Shown in pieces: positions 35,950 to 46,000 of a stretch of 64,000 bases of DNA. This DNA is from Prosthecobacter debontii (lineage in GTDB: Bacteria; Verrucomicrobiota; Verrucomicrobiia; Verrucomicrobiales; Verrucomicrobiaceae). The stretch is taken from positions 1 through 64,000 of the forward strand of contig CAMBPS010000002.1 of assembly GCA_945869675.1 (NCBI GenBank), in the 5' to 3' direction. The notes beneath the pieces were generated by a model. The model did no database searches. It was not told the origin of the DNA and saw only the letters and a program-made list of their open reading frames with translations. Numbering within the stretch: position 1 is the first letter of the stretch; the number at the start of each line of letters is the position of its first letter. The translations under genes were made by a program, and so were the position numbers.

Positions 35950-38259
35950 CTACTTACCGACGGAGCGTGCGGTGATGACGCTTTTCACCAAGCGCAACAT
36001 GTCCGAAGGTTCATAGGGTTTGGGCAAAACTGCCGCAAAACCATAGGAGGCAGGCTTGGCCATCACGGGATCGTCGGAATAGCCGCTGGAGACAATGGCG
36101 GTGACTTCTGGGTCGATCTGACGAAGGCGCTCCATGGTGCGGACGCCGCCCATGCCGTTGGGGATGGAGAGATCCAGAATGACCAAATCAAAACGGCGAC
36201 TTGCTTGCAGGGACTCCTGATACATCCGGACGGTTTCGCTGCCTTCAGCCGTCTCCGTGATTTCGTAGCCTTGCGTGCTGAGATTCCTAACGATGAGATT
36301 TCTGACCAGTGGATCGTCTTCTAAAACAAGGATGCGTGTGACAGCCGCCTGGGGGGCTGTTTCAAAGGCGCGGCTGAGTCCCATGGCATCGACTTCCTCG
36401 CCATCGGCATCGACAGGAAGGTAAAAGCGAACGCTGGTGCCTTTCCCTGACTCACTGCGGACGGAAAGAGAGCCACCATGGGCCTTGGCAATCGATTCAC
36501 AGACCGTCAAGCCGAGCCCAGTGGCGTTTTCGGCTTTTCTGGTGCTGAAATAGGGCTCAAAAATATGCGGCAGATTATCAGGCAAAATGCCTTCTCCACG
36601 GTCATGCACCTCAATGATGATGCCTAGGGGCGGATCGGCCGGGTCACTGGTAGCATCATGCGGGAACATTTCCCCTGCATCTGGGGCATAGCAACGCACG
36701 GTGATCACGCCGCCTTCTGGCTGAGCTTGTTCGGCATTACGCACCAGATTGGCCAATAACCGACGGATCTGCGCAGGATCGACTGCGACGGTGGGTAAGT
36801 GAGGGGACACTTCCAGACGATACTCGATGCGTGTGGCCCGAGTGTGATGTTGAAAGAATTGCTCCACCATTTCGCCAAAATTGGTCGGACGTTTAATCGG
36901 GGCCCCGCCACGAGCAAAGGTGAGCAACTGCTGCACAAGGCCTTGGGCCTGAAGGGTGGCCTGCTTGGCTGAATGCAGCTCAGGGAGCTGAATGGCGGAG
37001 CGCAGGCGCATCTCTGCCAGTGAAAGATTGCCTAAAAGAACTGTCAGCAGATTATTAAACTCGTGGGCAAAACCACGAGCCAGCAAACCTAATGACTCCA
37101 GGCGATCCAGACGGTGCTTACGCTCGGCCTCCTCACGCTTGGAGGTGATGTCCTGCCACAAAATCAAGAGACCTTCTGCGAAAGGATAACCGCGCAGTTC
37201 GAGCCAGACGTGCTTTTCTTCAAAAAACAGCTCACGGCTGACCGGCTCACGATGCAGCATGGCATGCGCAAAGGCTTCGTAGTGAATTTCTTTGGTCGCC
37301 GCAGGCAGGAGATCCCAGAGATTGGCTCCCAGGAGTTTCTCAGGCCCACGCTCAAAGAGCTGTTGAGCACTGGCATTGGCATAAATCAGACGCCAGCGTC
37401 CATCCAATGCCACCAGTGGATCTGAAATACTCTCGACGACATCGACGAGAGGAGCCTGCGCGGTAGCATCGGCAGGGCTGGTCAGTGCATCTGACTCCGC
37501 CATAGCCTCAGGGGATTGAGCGCGGAAAAGGATGACCACGCCCGTGAGCTGCCCACTTTGATCGCGAAGCGGGGTGCTACGATCCTGAATCGGCAGACGA
37601 GCCCCACTGCGCGTCGTGAGCCAGACCGTGCGATCTTGAGCAGGCTGACTCGGGGTGGCGAGCTCGACATTGGCGGGTTCACCACTGGCCGCATAGATGC
37701 GGAACACTTCGTGCAGGGTGCGGTTGACCACGTCTTTTGGGTCCCAGCCTGTGATGCGAGCTGCAGCTGGATTCATGGAAATGATGACGCCAGCCAAATC
37801 CGCCGCGATGACACCATCCGCTAAGCTTTCAAACGTCTCAAAATAGCTCTGCTCCCTGCGGCAGCGGCTCTTCTCTTCGTGGATACGATTGGCAGCGATC
37901 TCCACGGTGAGTCGCAGCTCATCGTGACTAAAAGGCTTCAACAAGTAACCTTGAGGGCGGGTTTCTCGGGCACGATTCACCGTTTCCAGATCCGCACAGG
38001 CAGTGACATAAATAATGGCGACAGGTCGGCGCAATTGAAGTTGTCGTGCTGTTTCAATCCCATCCATGCGCCCATCCACATGCACATCCATCAGGATAAG
38101 ATCGGTGCAAAGCTCGTTGTATCTCTTGATCGCCTCCTCACCGCTGGCACAGGTGCCAACGACTCGATGGCCGAGATCATTCAAGCAGGAGGCCATGTCG
38201 CAGCCTACCAGCCCTTCGTTCTCGACGATTAAGATGCGGAGTCGATCAAAATCTGTCAT
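35950..38259 (-). CDS. Hybrid sensor histidine kinase: REC-PAS-PAS-HisKA-HATPase-REC
   Basis: The 769-residue cytoplasmic protein starts with a receiver domain (phosphoacceptor Asp58 in DLILMDVH, Lys108 in YLLKPF). Two PAS domains follow (about 145-255 and 275-375). The HisKA motif FAHEFNNLLTVLLGN carries the phosphorylated His near residue 400. The ATPase domain has LVRNAEQAQPEGG (N box), EVHDRGEGI and GLGLTVCESIAKAHGG. A C-terminal receiver has Asp in DLVILDLS near 690 and LPKPY. Such hybrid kinases pass phosphate internally. It is 26 bp downstream of the PAS/HisKA_2 kinase gene, so the two form a signalling pair. The input signal is unknown. Confidence 0.93.
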   Translation of the reverse strand: MTDFDRLRILIVENEGLVGCDMASCLNDLGHRVVGTCASGEEAIKRYNELCTDLILMDVHVDGRMDGIETARQLQLRRPVAIIYVTACADLETVNRARETRPQGYLLKPFSHDELRLTVEIAANRIHEEKSRCRREQSYFETFESLADGVIAADLAGVIISMNPAAARITGWDPKDVVNRTLHEVFRIYAASGEPANVELATPSQPAQDRTVWLTTRSGARLPIQDRSTPLRDQSGQLTGVVILFRAQSPEAMAESDALTSPADATAQAPLVDVVESISDPLVALDGRWRLIYANASAQQLFERGPEKLLGANLWDLLPAATKEIHYEAFAHAMLHREPVSRELFFEEKHVWLELRGYPFAEGLLILWQDITSKREEAERKHRLDRLESLGLLARGFAHEFNNLLTVLLGNLSLAEMRLRSAIQLPELHSAKQATLQAQGLVQQLLTFARGGAPIKRPTNFGEMVEQFFQHHTRATRIEYRLEVSPHLPTVAVDPAQIRRLLANLVRNAEQAQPEGGVITVRCYAPDAGEMFPHDATSDPADPPLGIIIEVHDRGEGILPDNLPHIFEPYFSTRKAENATGLGLTVCESIAKAHGGSLSVRSESGKGTSVRFYLPVDADGEEVDAMGLSRAFETAPQAAVTRILVLEDDPLVRNLIVRNLSTQGYEITETAEGSETVRMYQESLQASRRFDLVILDLSIPNGMGGVRTMERLRQIDPEVTAIVSSGYSDDPVMAKPASYGFAAVLPKPYEPSDMLRLVKSVITARSVGK

Positions 38260-38285
38260 TTGGAGTTAGCAAAACCAAGCTAGCT

Positions 38286-41234
38286 CTAAATATCAGCATA
38301 TGCTATAGGAAATCGCAAACTAATTTCAGCCCCCCCTGAATCACTCCGACCCAGAACAAGCTGCCCGCGCATCTGTTCGGCAAAAACTGTCAGTATTTTT
38401 AAGCCCAACCCAGTGCCACTGCCTGGACGCAGGTCATCGGGGATACCGACTCCATTGTCAGTGACGACTAACTCACCCTGCTTGCCTGTGAATGTAAGAG
38501 AAGCTCTGACCAATCCCTGACGTCCGTCCGGAAAAGCATGTTCAAAGCAGTTAGATAAGGTTTCATTAAGAGTCAACGCCAGCGGCATCAGCCATTCCTG
38601 CTGAATTTCCCCCGCCTGCAGATCAAACTGCACGTCCACACGATCGACCTGCAGTTGGTAGCATTCTCGGAGGTGGCCGAGCAGGCCTTCGGCAAATTCA
38701 TTGAAACCTTCGGAGGTTCCGACAGCGATCTCGTAAAGATGCTGATGAAGGTCCGCAATAGACCGCACTCGATTCTGGCTGGAGCGCAAGGCATTGCGTG
38801 CGGAGAGGTCGCTGGTCGAATTTGACTCCAGATTCAATAGGCTGGAAATGATCTGCAGATGATTTTTGATCCGGTGATGCGTTTCAGATAAGAGTAGCTT
38901 TTCACGCGGCAGATTCATCATCGACCATGGCACAGCCCCTGTCGGAGTTAAGATCGGCTGGGGAACGACCATTTTGATCAATGCTGCCTCCGGCTGTTCC
39001 TCTGGCGCTGCCTTTTCAGCGATTGGCTGTGGTGAGGGCACTTCACGCTGGACCTCAGTCCATTCAGTGACTTCGAAATCAAACCCGCCATGACCTCGTG
39101 GACTGACCTTGAACTGACAGGTCTGGCGCTCCCCTAATGAACGGTAGCAGTTCATTTGGACGACTTGCTCCGGAGTCTCTGCCAATTCGGCCATGTGCGC
39201 GTAAAAGCCACTGGCATCTGAAGGACGAAAGTGCTGATGCAGTGGCCGACCTTCTGCTTCTTCAGCAGTCAGTCCGAGCAATTCCAATCCGCGGACAGTG
39301 CACTCTTTGATACGTCCATTCACGTTGGTTTTGAAGAGAAGCGTTTCTGTGACAGTGGTCACGGGCAGCATAGTAACTTGAGCTTCCGGCATCGCTTCGT
39401 CAGCCACGATTTCGTCCTCGGCCGATTGTATTCGCCGGGTGGCTGGTCTTTGCTCAAAGAAGTGAATGGTGCAGTGCGGTTCACCCTCTGCATCAGTGAC
39501 CTGAGCTAAGTGCAAGTGAGCGCATACAGTGGCGCCGTCTGTCTGCTTGACATTGACGACTAATTCAGCACTACGCTGGCCTTCGACCTGCATGAGTTGG
39601 ACGAGGTCCCGTCGGCTCTGCCCGCTTTCAGGCTCTAACCAAGCATCTAAGGGATAACGGCGCAGCTCATTTTTAGGGTGGCCCAGCAATGCCTCTGCAC
39701 GGTGATTGACTTCAAAGACAGCGCCCGTTTTATCCATGAGCACAATTGGTATCGGTGCTTCTTGAAGTAGGGTACGGAACTTCGCCTCTGTGGCACGCAA
39801 CTGTTCTTCATGGCGGCACTTTTCTGTGGAGTCCAAAATATTGATCAGCAGGCCCCCGCCAGGCAGACTCACGGGCTGGAACTCAAGCTCTTTCAGCAGA
39901 CCATCCGCTGTTGCTAGAGAAAAAGTGCGGGTAAGCTGACGACGCCACACGTCTTCACGCCAAAGAGCCGCAACATTGTCGCGGTGTTGATCACTCGGGC
40001 AGGCGGCGGCTAACCACTGTTCCACGCTTTCATCACCCAACAAGGGACGGCCCAATAGCTTCGCCAATGGCTCGTTTTGATAAACCGGTGAACCAAGCTC
40101 GTCTAAGACCAAAACACCACAGGGCAGCACTTCCAAATACTGTTTCGCGCGGGTCTCACGTTGCGAAAAAGTACGCTCGGCCTCATGCAGTGTGCGTAAC
40201 TCCTGCTTCGCGCGGGATAGATCATCTTGAAGACGACGCATCTCTAAACTATTCACCAGGCCTTCCTGAGATGGCGGCTGCGTAATCGCAGCGACGGCGC
40301 TGGCGATGGCGGGCAAATTCATAGGGGCCAATGACACTCGAGGTGCTGCCTCTGCCGGTAAAGCCACTGCTGTAAAACGTGGCGACTCCGGATTTGATTC
40401 GACTTTAGCAATCAGCCAATGGCTTGGGCGCGACACTCCGGCCCCATTCATCGCCGCCCAGGTCGAGGCCACTCCTGTTTCCTGAAGTGTTAAAAGACGT
40501 GATTCTGCACTCTCCCTCAGATTTTCAAAAATTTCGAGAAGCTGCACTTTCAGCGCTTGCGATTCGCTACCTTCGCTAAAAATTTCCCAGAAGATAGATT
40601 CGCCTTCTTGTAAACCTTTGGCCAGACATAGCCGTGAAGCCGCACTATTCGCTGAATGTACCACTCCGAGAGCATCGATCATCACCATGGGCAGAGAGCA
40701 ATCGACCATTTGAATGCTTTCTGTTGTCTGCGTTTCAGAAGTTCCACCTTCGAGATCAGATTGACATTCTTTGGTTTGGCCAAATCTTTCACAAGTCACC
40801 ATTAGGCCGCCAACAGAAGCGTCTGCTTGTATTCGCCATGGGCGGACTTCCCATCGGTAAATGATACGCACTCCATCTGGTCCCGAAAGAGCATCGTGCT
40901 CACTGCGAATCACATGCCCATGAAGCGCACGTTCATAAACCTGCCGCCACCCAGGGTGTAGCCCGGGAAAGACCTCATACTGGCTCCGGCCGATCAGCGG
41001 CTGAATACCATTGAGTCCAAATTCATCCATCCATGCACGGTTTGCTAATAGATAGCGCATGTTTTTATCAAACATGGCCATAGAGACCGGCGCATTCTCC
41101 ACCAGCACGCCTAGGATTAACTCCATTTCATGCGAAGACTCATGGGGATTGCCCAAATCATCTCCCCCAGATCTTGAAGTGGAAGCAGGCGTAGGGCGAG
41201 GTTGGATCACGTTTTGTAGTACAGATGGAGACAT
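38286..41234 (-). CDS. Multi-PAS sensor histidine kinase of the HisKA_2 (HWE-like) type
   Basis: The 982-residue protein has several PAS modules: near 45-160 (VENAPVSMAMFDKNMRYLLA), near 365-480, near 490-610 (LLQEAPIPIVLMDKTGAVFE) and near 635-740. The C-terminal kinase has the HisKA_2 motif ETHHRIKNHLQIISSLLNLE with the His near residue 786. The ATPase region is MPLALTLNETLSNCFEHAFP, DNGVGIPDD and GTGLGLKI. No transmembrane helix is seen, so sensing is cytoplasmic or through small ligands. Usual partners of HisKA_2 kinases are response regulators; the adjacent hybrid protein begins with a receiver domain and is a natural candidate. Confidence 0.9.
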   Translation of the reverse strand: MSPSVLQNVIQPRPTPASTSRSGGDDLGNPHESSHEMELILGVLVENAPVSMAMFDKNMRYLLANRAWMDEFGLNGIQPLIGRSQYEVFPGLHPGWRQVYERALHGHVIRSEHDALSGPDGVRIIYRWEVRPWRIQADASVGGLMVTCERFGQTKECQSDLEGGTSETQTTESIQMVDCSLPMVMIDALGVVHSANSAASRLCLAKGLQEGESIFWEIFSEGSESQALKVQLLEIFENLRESAESRLLTLQETGVASTWAAMNGAGVSRPSHWLIAKVESNPESPRFTAVALPAEAAPRVSLAPMNLPAIASAVAAITQPPSQEGLVNSLEMRRLQDDLSRAKQELRTLHEAERTFSQRETRAKQYLEVLPCGVLVLDELGSPVYQNEPLAKLLGRPLLGDESVEQWLAAACPSDQHRDNVAALWREDVWRRQLTRTFSLATADGLLKELEFQPVSLPGGGLLINILDSTEKCRHEEQLRATEAKFRTLLQEAPIPIVLMDKTGAVFEVNHRAEALLGHPKNELRRYPLDAWLEPESGQSRRDLVQLMQVEGQRSAELVVNVKQTDGATVCAHLHLAQVTDAEGEPHCTIHFFEQRPATRRIQSAEDEIVADEAMPEAQVTMLPVTTVTETLLFKTNVNGRIKECTVRGLELLGLTAEEAEGRPLHQHFRPSDASGFYAHMAELAETPEQVVQMNCYRSLGERQTCQFKVSPRGHGGFDFEVTEWTEVQREVPSPQPIAEKAAPEEQPEAALIKMVVPQPILTPTGAVPWSMMNLPREKLLLSETHHRIKNHLQIISSLLNLESNSTSDLSARNALRSSQNRVRSIADLHQHLYEIAVGTSEGFNEFAEGLLGHLRECYQLQVDRVDVQFDLQAGEIQQEWLMPLALTLNETLSNCFEHAFPDGRQGLVRASLTFTGKQGELVVTDNGVGIPDDLRPGSGTGLGLKILTVFAEQMRGQLVLGRSDSGGAEISLRFPIAYADI

Positions 41235-41358
41235 GAGAGTCCGAATAGGTCAAAGTTGAAAGTTTTTAAAATATAAACCAACCTTAACATCTCAACAAGG
41301 AGAAACCCGACAGATTTGCGTCTCAAATTATCACGCTTCAAACGTCCGGAATCTTTTT

Positions 41359-41799
41359 TTATTCACGGTGATACGGCTCCTTTCTCATGATGGTGTAGGC
41401 CCGGTAGATCTGTTCCGCTAAAACAACCAAAGCAATCTCATGCTGAAGGGTGTAGCTAGATAAAGTCCAACATTCATCGGCCTGTTCACGAAATTTTTCA
41501 GAGTGGCCGTCGGCACCACCGATGATCAGGCTGGCGCGTTTCGTTCCCCGCAGGTCATGCTGCTCAATCCAACGTGCTAATTCCAAGCTCCGGCGGGACT
41601 TTCCGCGTTCATCCAGAATGATTCGCAGGCTTTCTTCACTCGCATTCAAGAGCTGTGTTTCCACTTGATCTCTTGGCCCCTCTTTAATCACTACATGCTC
41701 GATACGCGTGACTCTTTTCAGACGGTATAAATAATCTTCGAGGGCCGCTTTTGCCCAAGGGAGTGCGGGCTTCCCAACAGTGATCAATTTCCATTGCAT
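41359..41799 (-). CDS. rlmH: 23S rRNA pseudouridine(1915) N3-methyltransferase
   Basis: Starting at ATG 41799 gives 146 residues (MQWKLITVGKPALPWAKAAL), aligned with the family start. The SPOUT knot is visible in LIIGGADGHSEKF and the C-terminal QIYRAYTIMRKEPYHRE, where the final PYHR is diagnostic. RlmH methylates pseudouridine 1915 in helix 69 of 23S rRNA. A longer start at 41817 adds six residues and is less likely. Confidence 0.93.
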   Translation of the reverse strand: MQWKLITVGKPALPWAKAALEDYLYRLKRVTRIEHVVIKEGPRDQVETQLLNASEESLRIILDERGKSRRSLELARWIEQHDLRGTKRASLIIGGADGHSEKFREQADECWTLSSYTLQHEIALVVLAEQIYRAYTIMRKEPYHRE

Positions 41800-41962
41800 G
41801 AGAGTTTCATGGACCAAAAAAACAGAATCGCCAAGCTATGATAAATCTAATTAAAATGAATAATAAAGCTGTTATTCTAAATCCTGAACTCATTACTGTT
41901 GCAAAAACAAAAAAAGTTCACTAAAATGGGAATGCGAATATTAAAAAATCCTCGCTCAAGTC

Positions 41963-42748
41963 ATGACACCTTCACTAATGTCCCTCCGTTTATCACTCAT
42001 TGGCCTCACCGCCTTTGTCGCTGTTTCATGCCAGGCCCCCCCGCGGGAAGCTTGGAATGAGATTCGCTCACGTGGCTTAATCACTTATTACATGGAGAAC
42101 TCAGGCTCACCGCTGACGCGTTCCTCCTCCAATCAGTCGGTAGCGAGTAGCACGCCTGTTCAAGCCGTCACTCAACAGCCTCCTTTTGACACCCCTCCGC
42201 CTGCACAGTTAGGTCAGGATCTGCCCATGGCCAATCCTGTAGCAGATCTGCCAGGTTATGTTCGCAGCCCTTACACCAATCCAGGTCGTTTGATCGATGT
42301 TCGCGGCATGAGCACGGGTTCCCGCGTCGTGTGCCCTTACACACAGAAACCTTTTATCGTTCCTGATGCAGCTCCAACTTCTGTTCCTAATGTTGCCAGT
42401 GCACCTCAACTACCAGTAAATAGCACGCCGAGCGTGACTCCGCGAACTTCTGAGCCGCAATTACGCCCAGAACCACGCCCGACCCCAGCCCCACTCAATA
42501 GCAATGTCGCGGCAATGACCAAGCCAACTCCTGAACCGAAGCTGGAGCCAACGCCAGCACCAACTCCACCCACTACATCAACTCCAGCTTCTTATCTACC
42601 TTATGGTTCTTCCATCCCCGGTCGTGCTGGTTTTGTGAATAGTCCGTTCGCTGCCAAGCATCAATTGGTCGATGTAACAGGTCTGCCTGCTGGCATGGAA
42701 GTGAAGTGTCCCTACACTGGCAAGCTCTTCCGCGTTCCACCCCAATAG
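41963..42748 (+). CDS. Proline-rich lipoprotein with a duplicated CPYTxKxF module
   Basis: The 261-residue protein has a lipoprotein signal with lipobox VAVSC ([11 protein letters not shown]), so it should be anchored in a membrane. A module of about 38 residues occurs twice. The first is [18 protein letters not shown] followed by [12 protein letters not shown]; the second is [18 protein letters not shown] followed by [12 protein letters not shown]. Between them lies a Pro/Thr-rich linker of about 80 residues ([16 protein letters not shown]). I recognise no named family. Each module has one Cys in CPYT, suggesting a small metal- or partner-binding fold. A strong terminator follows. Confidence 0.78.
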   Translation: MTPSLMSLRLSLIGLTAFVAVSCQAPPREAWNEIRSRGLITYYMENSGSPLTRSSSNQSVASSTPVQAVTQQPPFDTPPPAQLGQDLPMANPVADLPGYVRSPYTNPGRLIDVRGMSTGSRVVCPYTQKPFIVPDAAPTSVPNVASAPQLPVNSTPSVTPRTSEPQLRPEPRPTPAPLNSNVAAMTKPTPEPKLEPTPAPTPPTTSTPASYLPYGSSIPGRAGFVNSPFAAKHQLVDVTGLPAGMEVKCPYTGKLFRVPPQ

Positions 42749-42766
42749 CTCCTGACTTCAAATTAC

Positions 42767-42803
42767 AAAAACCCTGCCTGATCTGATCACGGCAGGGTTT
42801 TTT
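42767..42803 (+). terminator. Rho-independent terminator of the lipoprotein gene
   Basis: The stem ACCCTGCC (42771-42778)/GGCAGGGT (42791-42798) with a 12-nt loop is followed by a run of six T; the A-run on the other side makes it bidirectional. It lies 19 bp after the stop. The following 214 bp up to 43018 hold nothing I can identify. Confidence 0.88.
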
Positions 42804-43017
42804 GTGTCTGCGAATCTGTTGAGGTCTGGTTCATCGCACGCTATATCCGCTAGGCGTTCCCTAGTGATGTCTCCCACTGCATGCATGTTTAGGTTTCGAA
42901 TTCTAGACACACTTTTCTTCATAACGCCCGTTTTTAGCAAGCGGCGCCCAGAAGAAACCCATCGGTTGGTGCCAATGGTGCAAAATCCGATTGCCCCTGG
43001 AAAGTTGATCGGCAGGC

Positions 43018-46000
43018 TTACGGACTAAAAGCCCACTCTGGGGCATTGAGCATAGCCCAAAGGATGTCTTCAAGGCGTTGCCGCCACTCGGAATGCAGCC
43101 GGTCGGTAGGAGGGTCGCCAGCACGAGCAGCAGATTCTTGAGCCATGCGCACGGTAGTAGCCTCGGAGTCGAGGTGGTTGGACCAACTAACATACTTCTC
43201 GCGCGAGCGCGTGGATTCGAGAGATGCGACCTGAGATGGCTGATTGAGGCGTGAGTTAAAGCCTGCGCTGAGGTGCTTCGTATAAAGTTCTTTTTCTTCA
43301 GCACTGGGATGGCGAGTGAGGAGTTTGAGGAAGAGTTGATCGATGAACTGATCAACGGATTGTTTTTTCAAAGCAAGCTGCGTGACGCCGTGGTCGGCGC
43401 TGAGTCGCGTGAGCCAGATGCCGACAGTGCCATTACTGAGGATAGCGGGCTGGAGGACGTTGGGATCAGCGTCTCGTTTACTTGTGGGATCTTGCCGGGA
43501 GCCGCGCCAACCAAAGGCGGCCAGCACGTCAGTGACGGCCTGAATGCGTGGCAGATTGAGGCTGGGGCGGTCGCGTTCATTGCTGGTGCTGGTGAGCATC
43601 CAGCTGCGGTGCGGTTTACCGAGATGAATGGCGTTTTTGAGGTCGCGGGTGTTATCGATGTCGAGGCAGACTTCTTCGGTACGGAAAGGTTTGCCGGTGG
43701 CCGCAAAGAGACTGTCCACGATTTGCTCAGCGTAGAGTCGGCGGGGGGCAGGGCTGGTGTAGAGTGGACTGGTTTCTTTCAGGGTGGAATCCGTGGCGCG
43801 CTGATAAGCAGCAGAATTCAAAATGATTCGGGCAAGTTTTTTCACATCGTAACCACCACGCACGAATTCGCGTCCGAGCCATCTGAGTAGTTCAGGATGC
43901 GTGGCCTTACCCTTCTCCCAATCATCGACAGGATCGACAATGCCACGACCCATAAAGCGTGACCAAATGCGATTGGCCATGACCTGGGCAAAACGCTCGT
44001 TTTGCGGCGCAGTGATCATAGTAGCGAGCTGGTCGCGCGTGTCCTTAGGATCGACAGCGAGAGCTGCAGCGCTTTCATCACAGAACTCTGCGAAGGGCCA
44101 TTTGGGTTGTACTTTGGTGCCGGGCTTTAGCGTGACCTGAATGAGTGGCTTACGGCCTGCAGCGATGATCTTGTCGGTTGAAACCGTGCTGGTGATTGGC
44201 AACTCAATCTCCTTGGCCCCGAGCATGGCGGCTAGGTTAAACAAATCTTCCTGCATCGACTTGTTCGTCGGCGAGTCATGACAGCGGGCGCACTTCATTT
44301 CCACACCAAGAAACGCAGCACTGACGATCGTACCTTTCGCAGCCATGGGCACGTCGTTTTGTGAGGCGGTGCCAAAGCCCGCAGGGCCGCCAAGTCGCTC
44401 ACTACCCTTTTGTCTCAGCAATTCAGTGACAAAAAGATCCATAGGTTTGTTATCCTGAAGAGACTCGTAAAGCCACCAGCGGAAGGGTCCGGTATTGTTG
44501 AGTGTCGGATTGAGGATGTTTGGATTTTCGGCCAGCACATCCTGCCAATAGCCCATCCAATGATCAGCCCAGCGTGGGTCGGCAAGCAGGTTGTCGATCA
44601 CCGCTTTGCGATCATGATTTTTCTGGAACGTTCCAATCTCCTCCAGCGTTGGAGGCACACCGACCGTATCAAGATACACTCGGCGCAAAAAGGTGAGGTC
44701 GTCCGCTAGCTGGGTCAGTGTGAGGTGATCCGCTTTGATTTCAGGCCAGTTAGCACCTTCTTCGATCCATTTCGTCAATGTGGCGATCTGATCTTTCGTG
44801 AGGCGTTCGCCCTTGGGGGGCATTCTGTCGTCTTCATCTTCGGAGTGAATGCGAGCAAGAATGGAACTTTCGCTTGGATTGCCAGGTGTAATGCCCGCAC
44901 CGTCGCTTTTGCCACCTTTGAGGGCATCGGTAAGGGCATCAAGTTTTAGTCCACCTTTGGCCTTGGCTCCGCGATGGCATTCGATGCATTTGGCCTCAAA
45001 AAGCGGCTGTACCTCTTTGAAAAAATCGATGCTGCCTTGATGGGCGGCCTGATTGGAAACAGTGGCGATCCGTGCAGCAATAAAACGATCAATCTCATTA
45101 CCTTCGGGGAAGCCTTGAGGCAATTCGGGCACCTGGCTTTCTTTAGACTTGGCCAGCCACTGCTTAGCGGCATCGCGTCGCTTCGACCAGTAACCCTCAT
45201 ACTTAGTCCGCATCGTGGCGCGGGCTTTGGCATTCACCGCTTCATAATGCTTACGGCGCTCTGCCTCGTAAACAGCCAAGCCTTGATCATGATAAGGAAC
45301 ATCGCGCTTCCCAGGTGAAAGCAGCTTCCATGAATCGCTACCTTCGGGCGACCAAGCGACCACGGTTTCACCGAGTTCAGGGCGGCGCACACTTTTTCCA
45401 GCGAAACTACCCACCACTGTTTCTAAGACGATGAATTGCGGCTTGCCGGTTCCCGTGATCTCGCACCAGGCCTCACGGTTTCCTGGTGGAACAAAGCGAA
45501 AGTCTGATCCAAGATTTAGATAGTCTTTCTGATCGGACACAAGGTGATGACCATCGCTATCGTTCGGTGGAAAAGGCGTGTTAAGCACGGACTTGCCGTC
45601 GAGAAAGAGATTCGTAGCCCCACGAGCACGCAAGAGTAAGCGGTGCTTGCCTTTCGGAAAGGTCACGCTTGCGGCGGCGCGCAGCAGAAAAGGTATGTGG
45701 CGCTCCCCCCGAACCCCAGTATCGACGTATTTTTGAGGCACCTCAAGGAAGCCGAAAACATCTTCCAAATAGCTCTCTGCTACCTTCGGCGGCTCACTGG
45801 GCCAAGCATTCGATTCAGGCATGCCTTCTTCAGCGATTTGGACGAGCACACGGCCAGTGGGAACCTCCTTTTGAGCAATGGGCGGTGGTGGTGAGACAAA
45901 CTGGTAGCGTGATTTCAGAACCTCCGCATCGATCTTACCACGATAGATCGCCACATCGTCCAACCAACCACTCAGCGCATGAGAGGCACCTAGGGTAGAG

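Noticed and set aside
42758-42940. 60-codon minus-strand frame after the lipoprotein terminator
   Set aside because: Begins beyond the terminator, covers the hairpin itself and lacks a Shine-Dalgarno or recognised motif.
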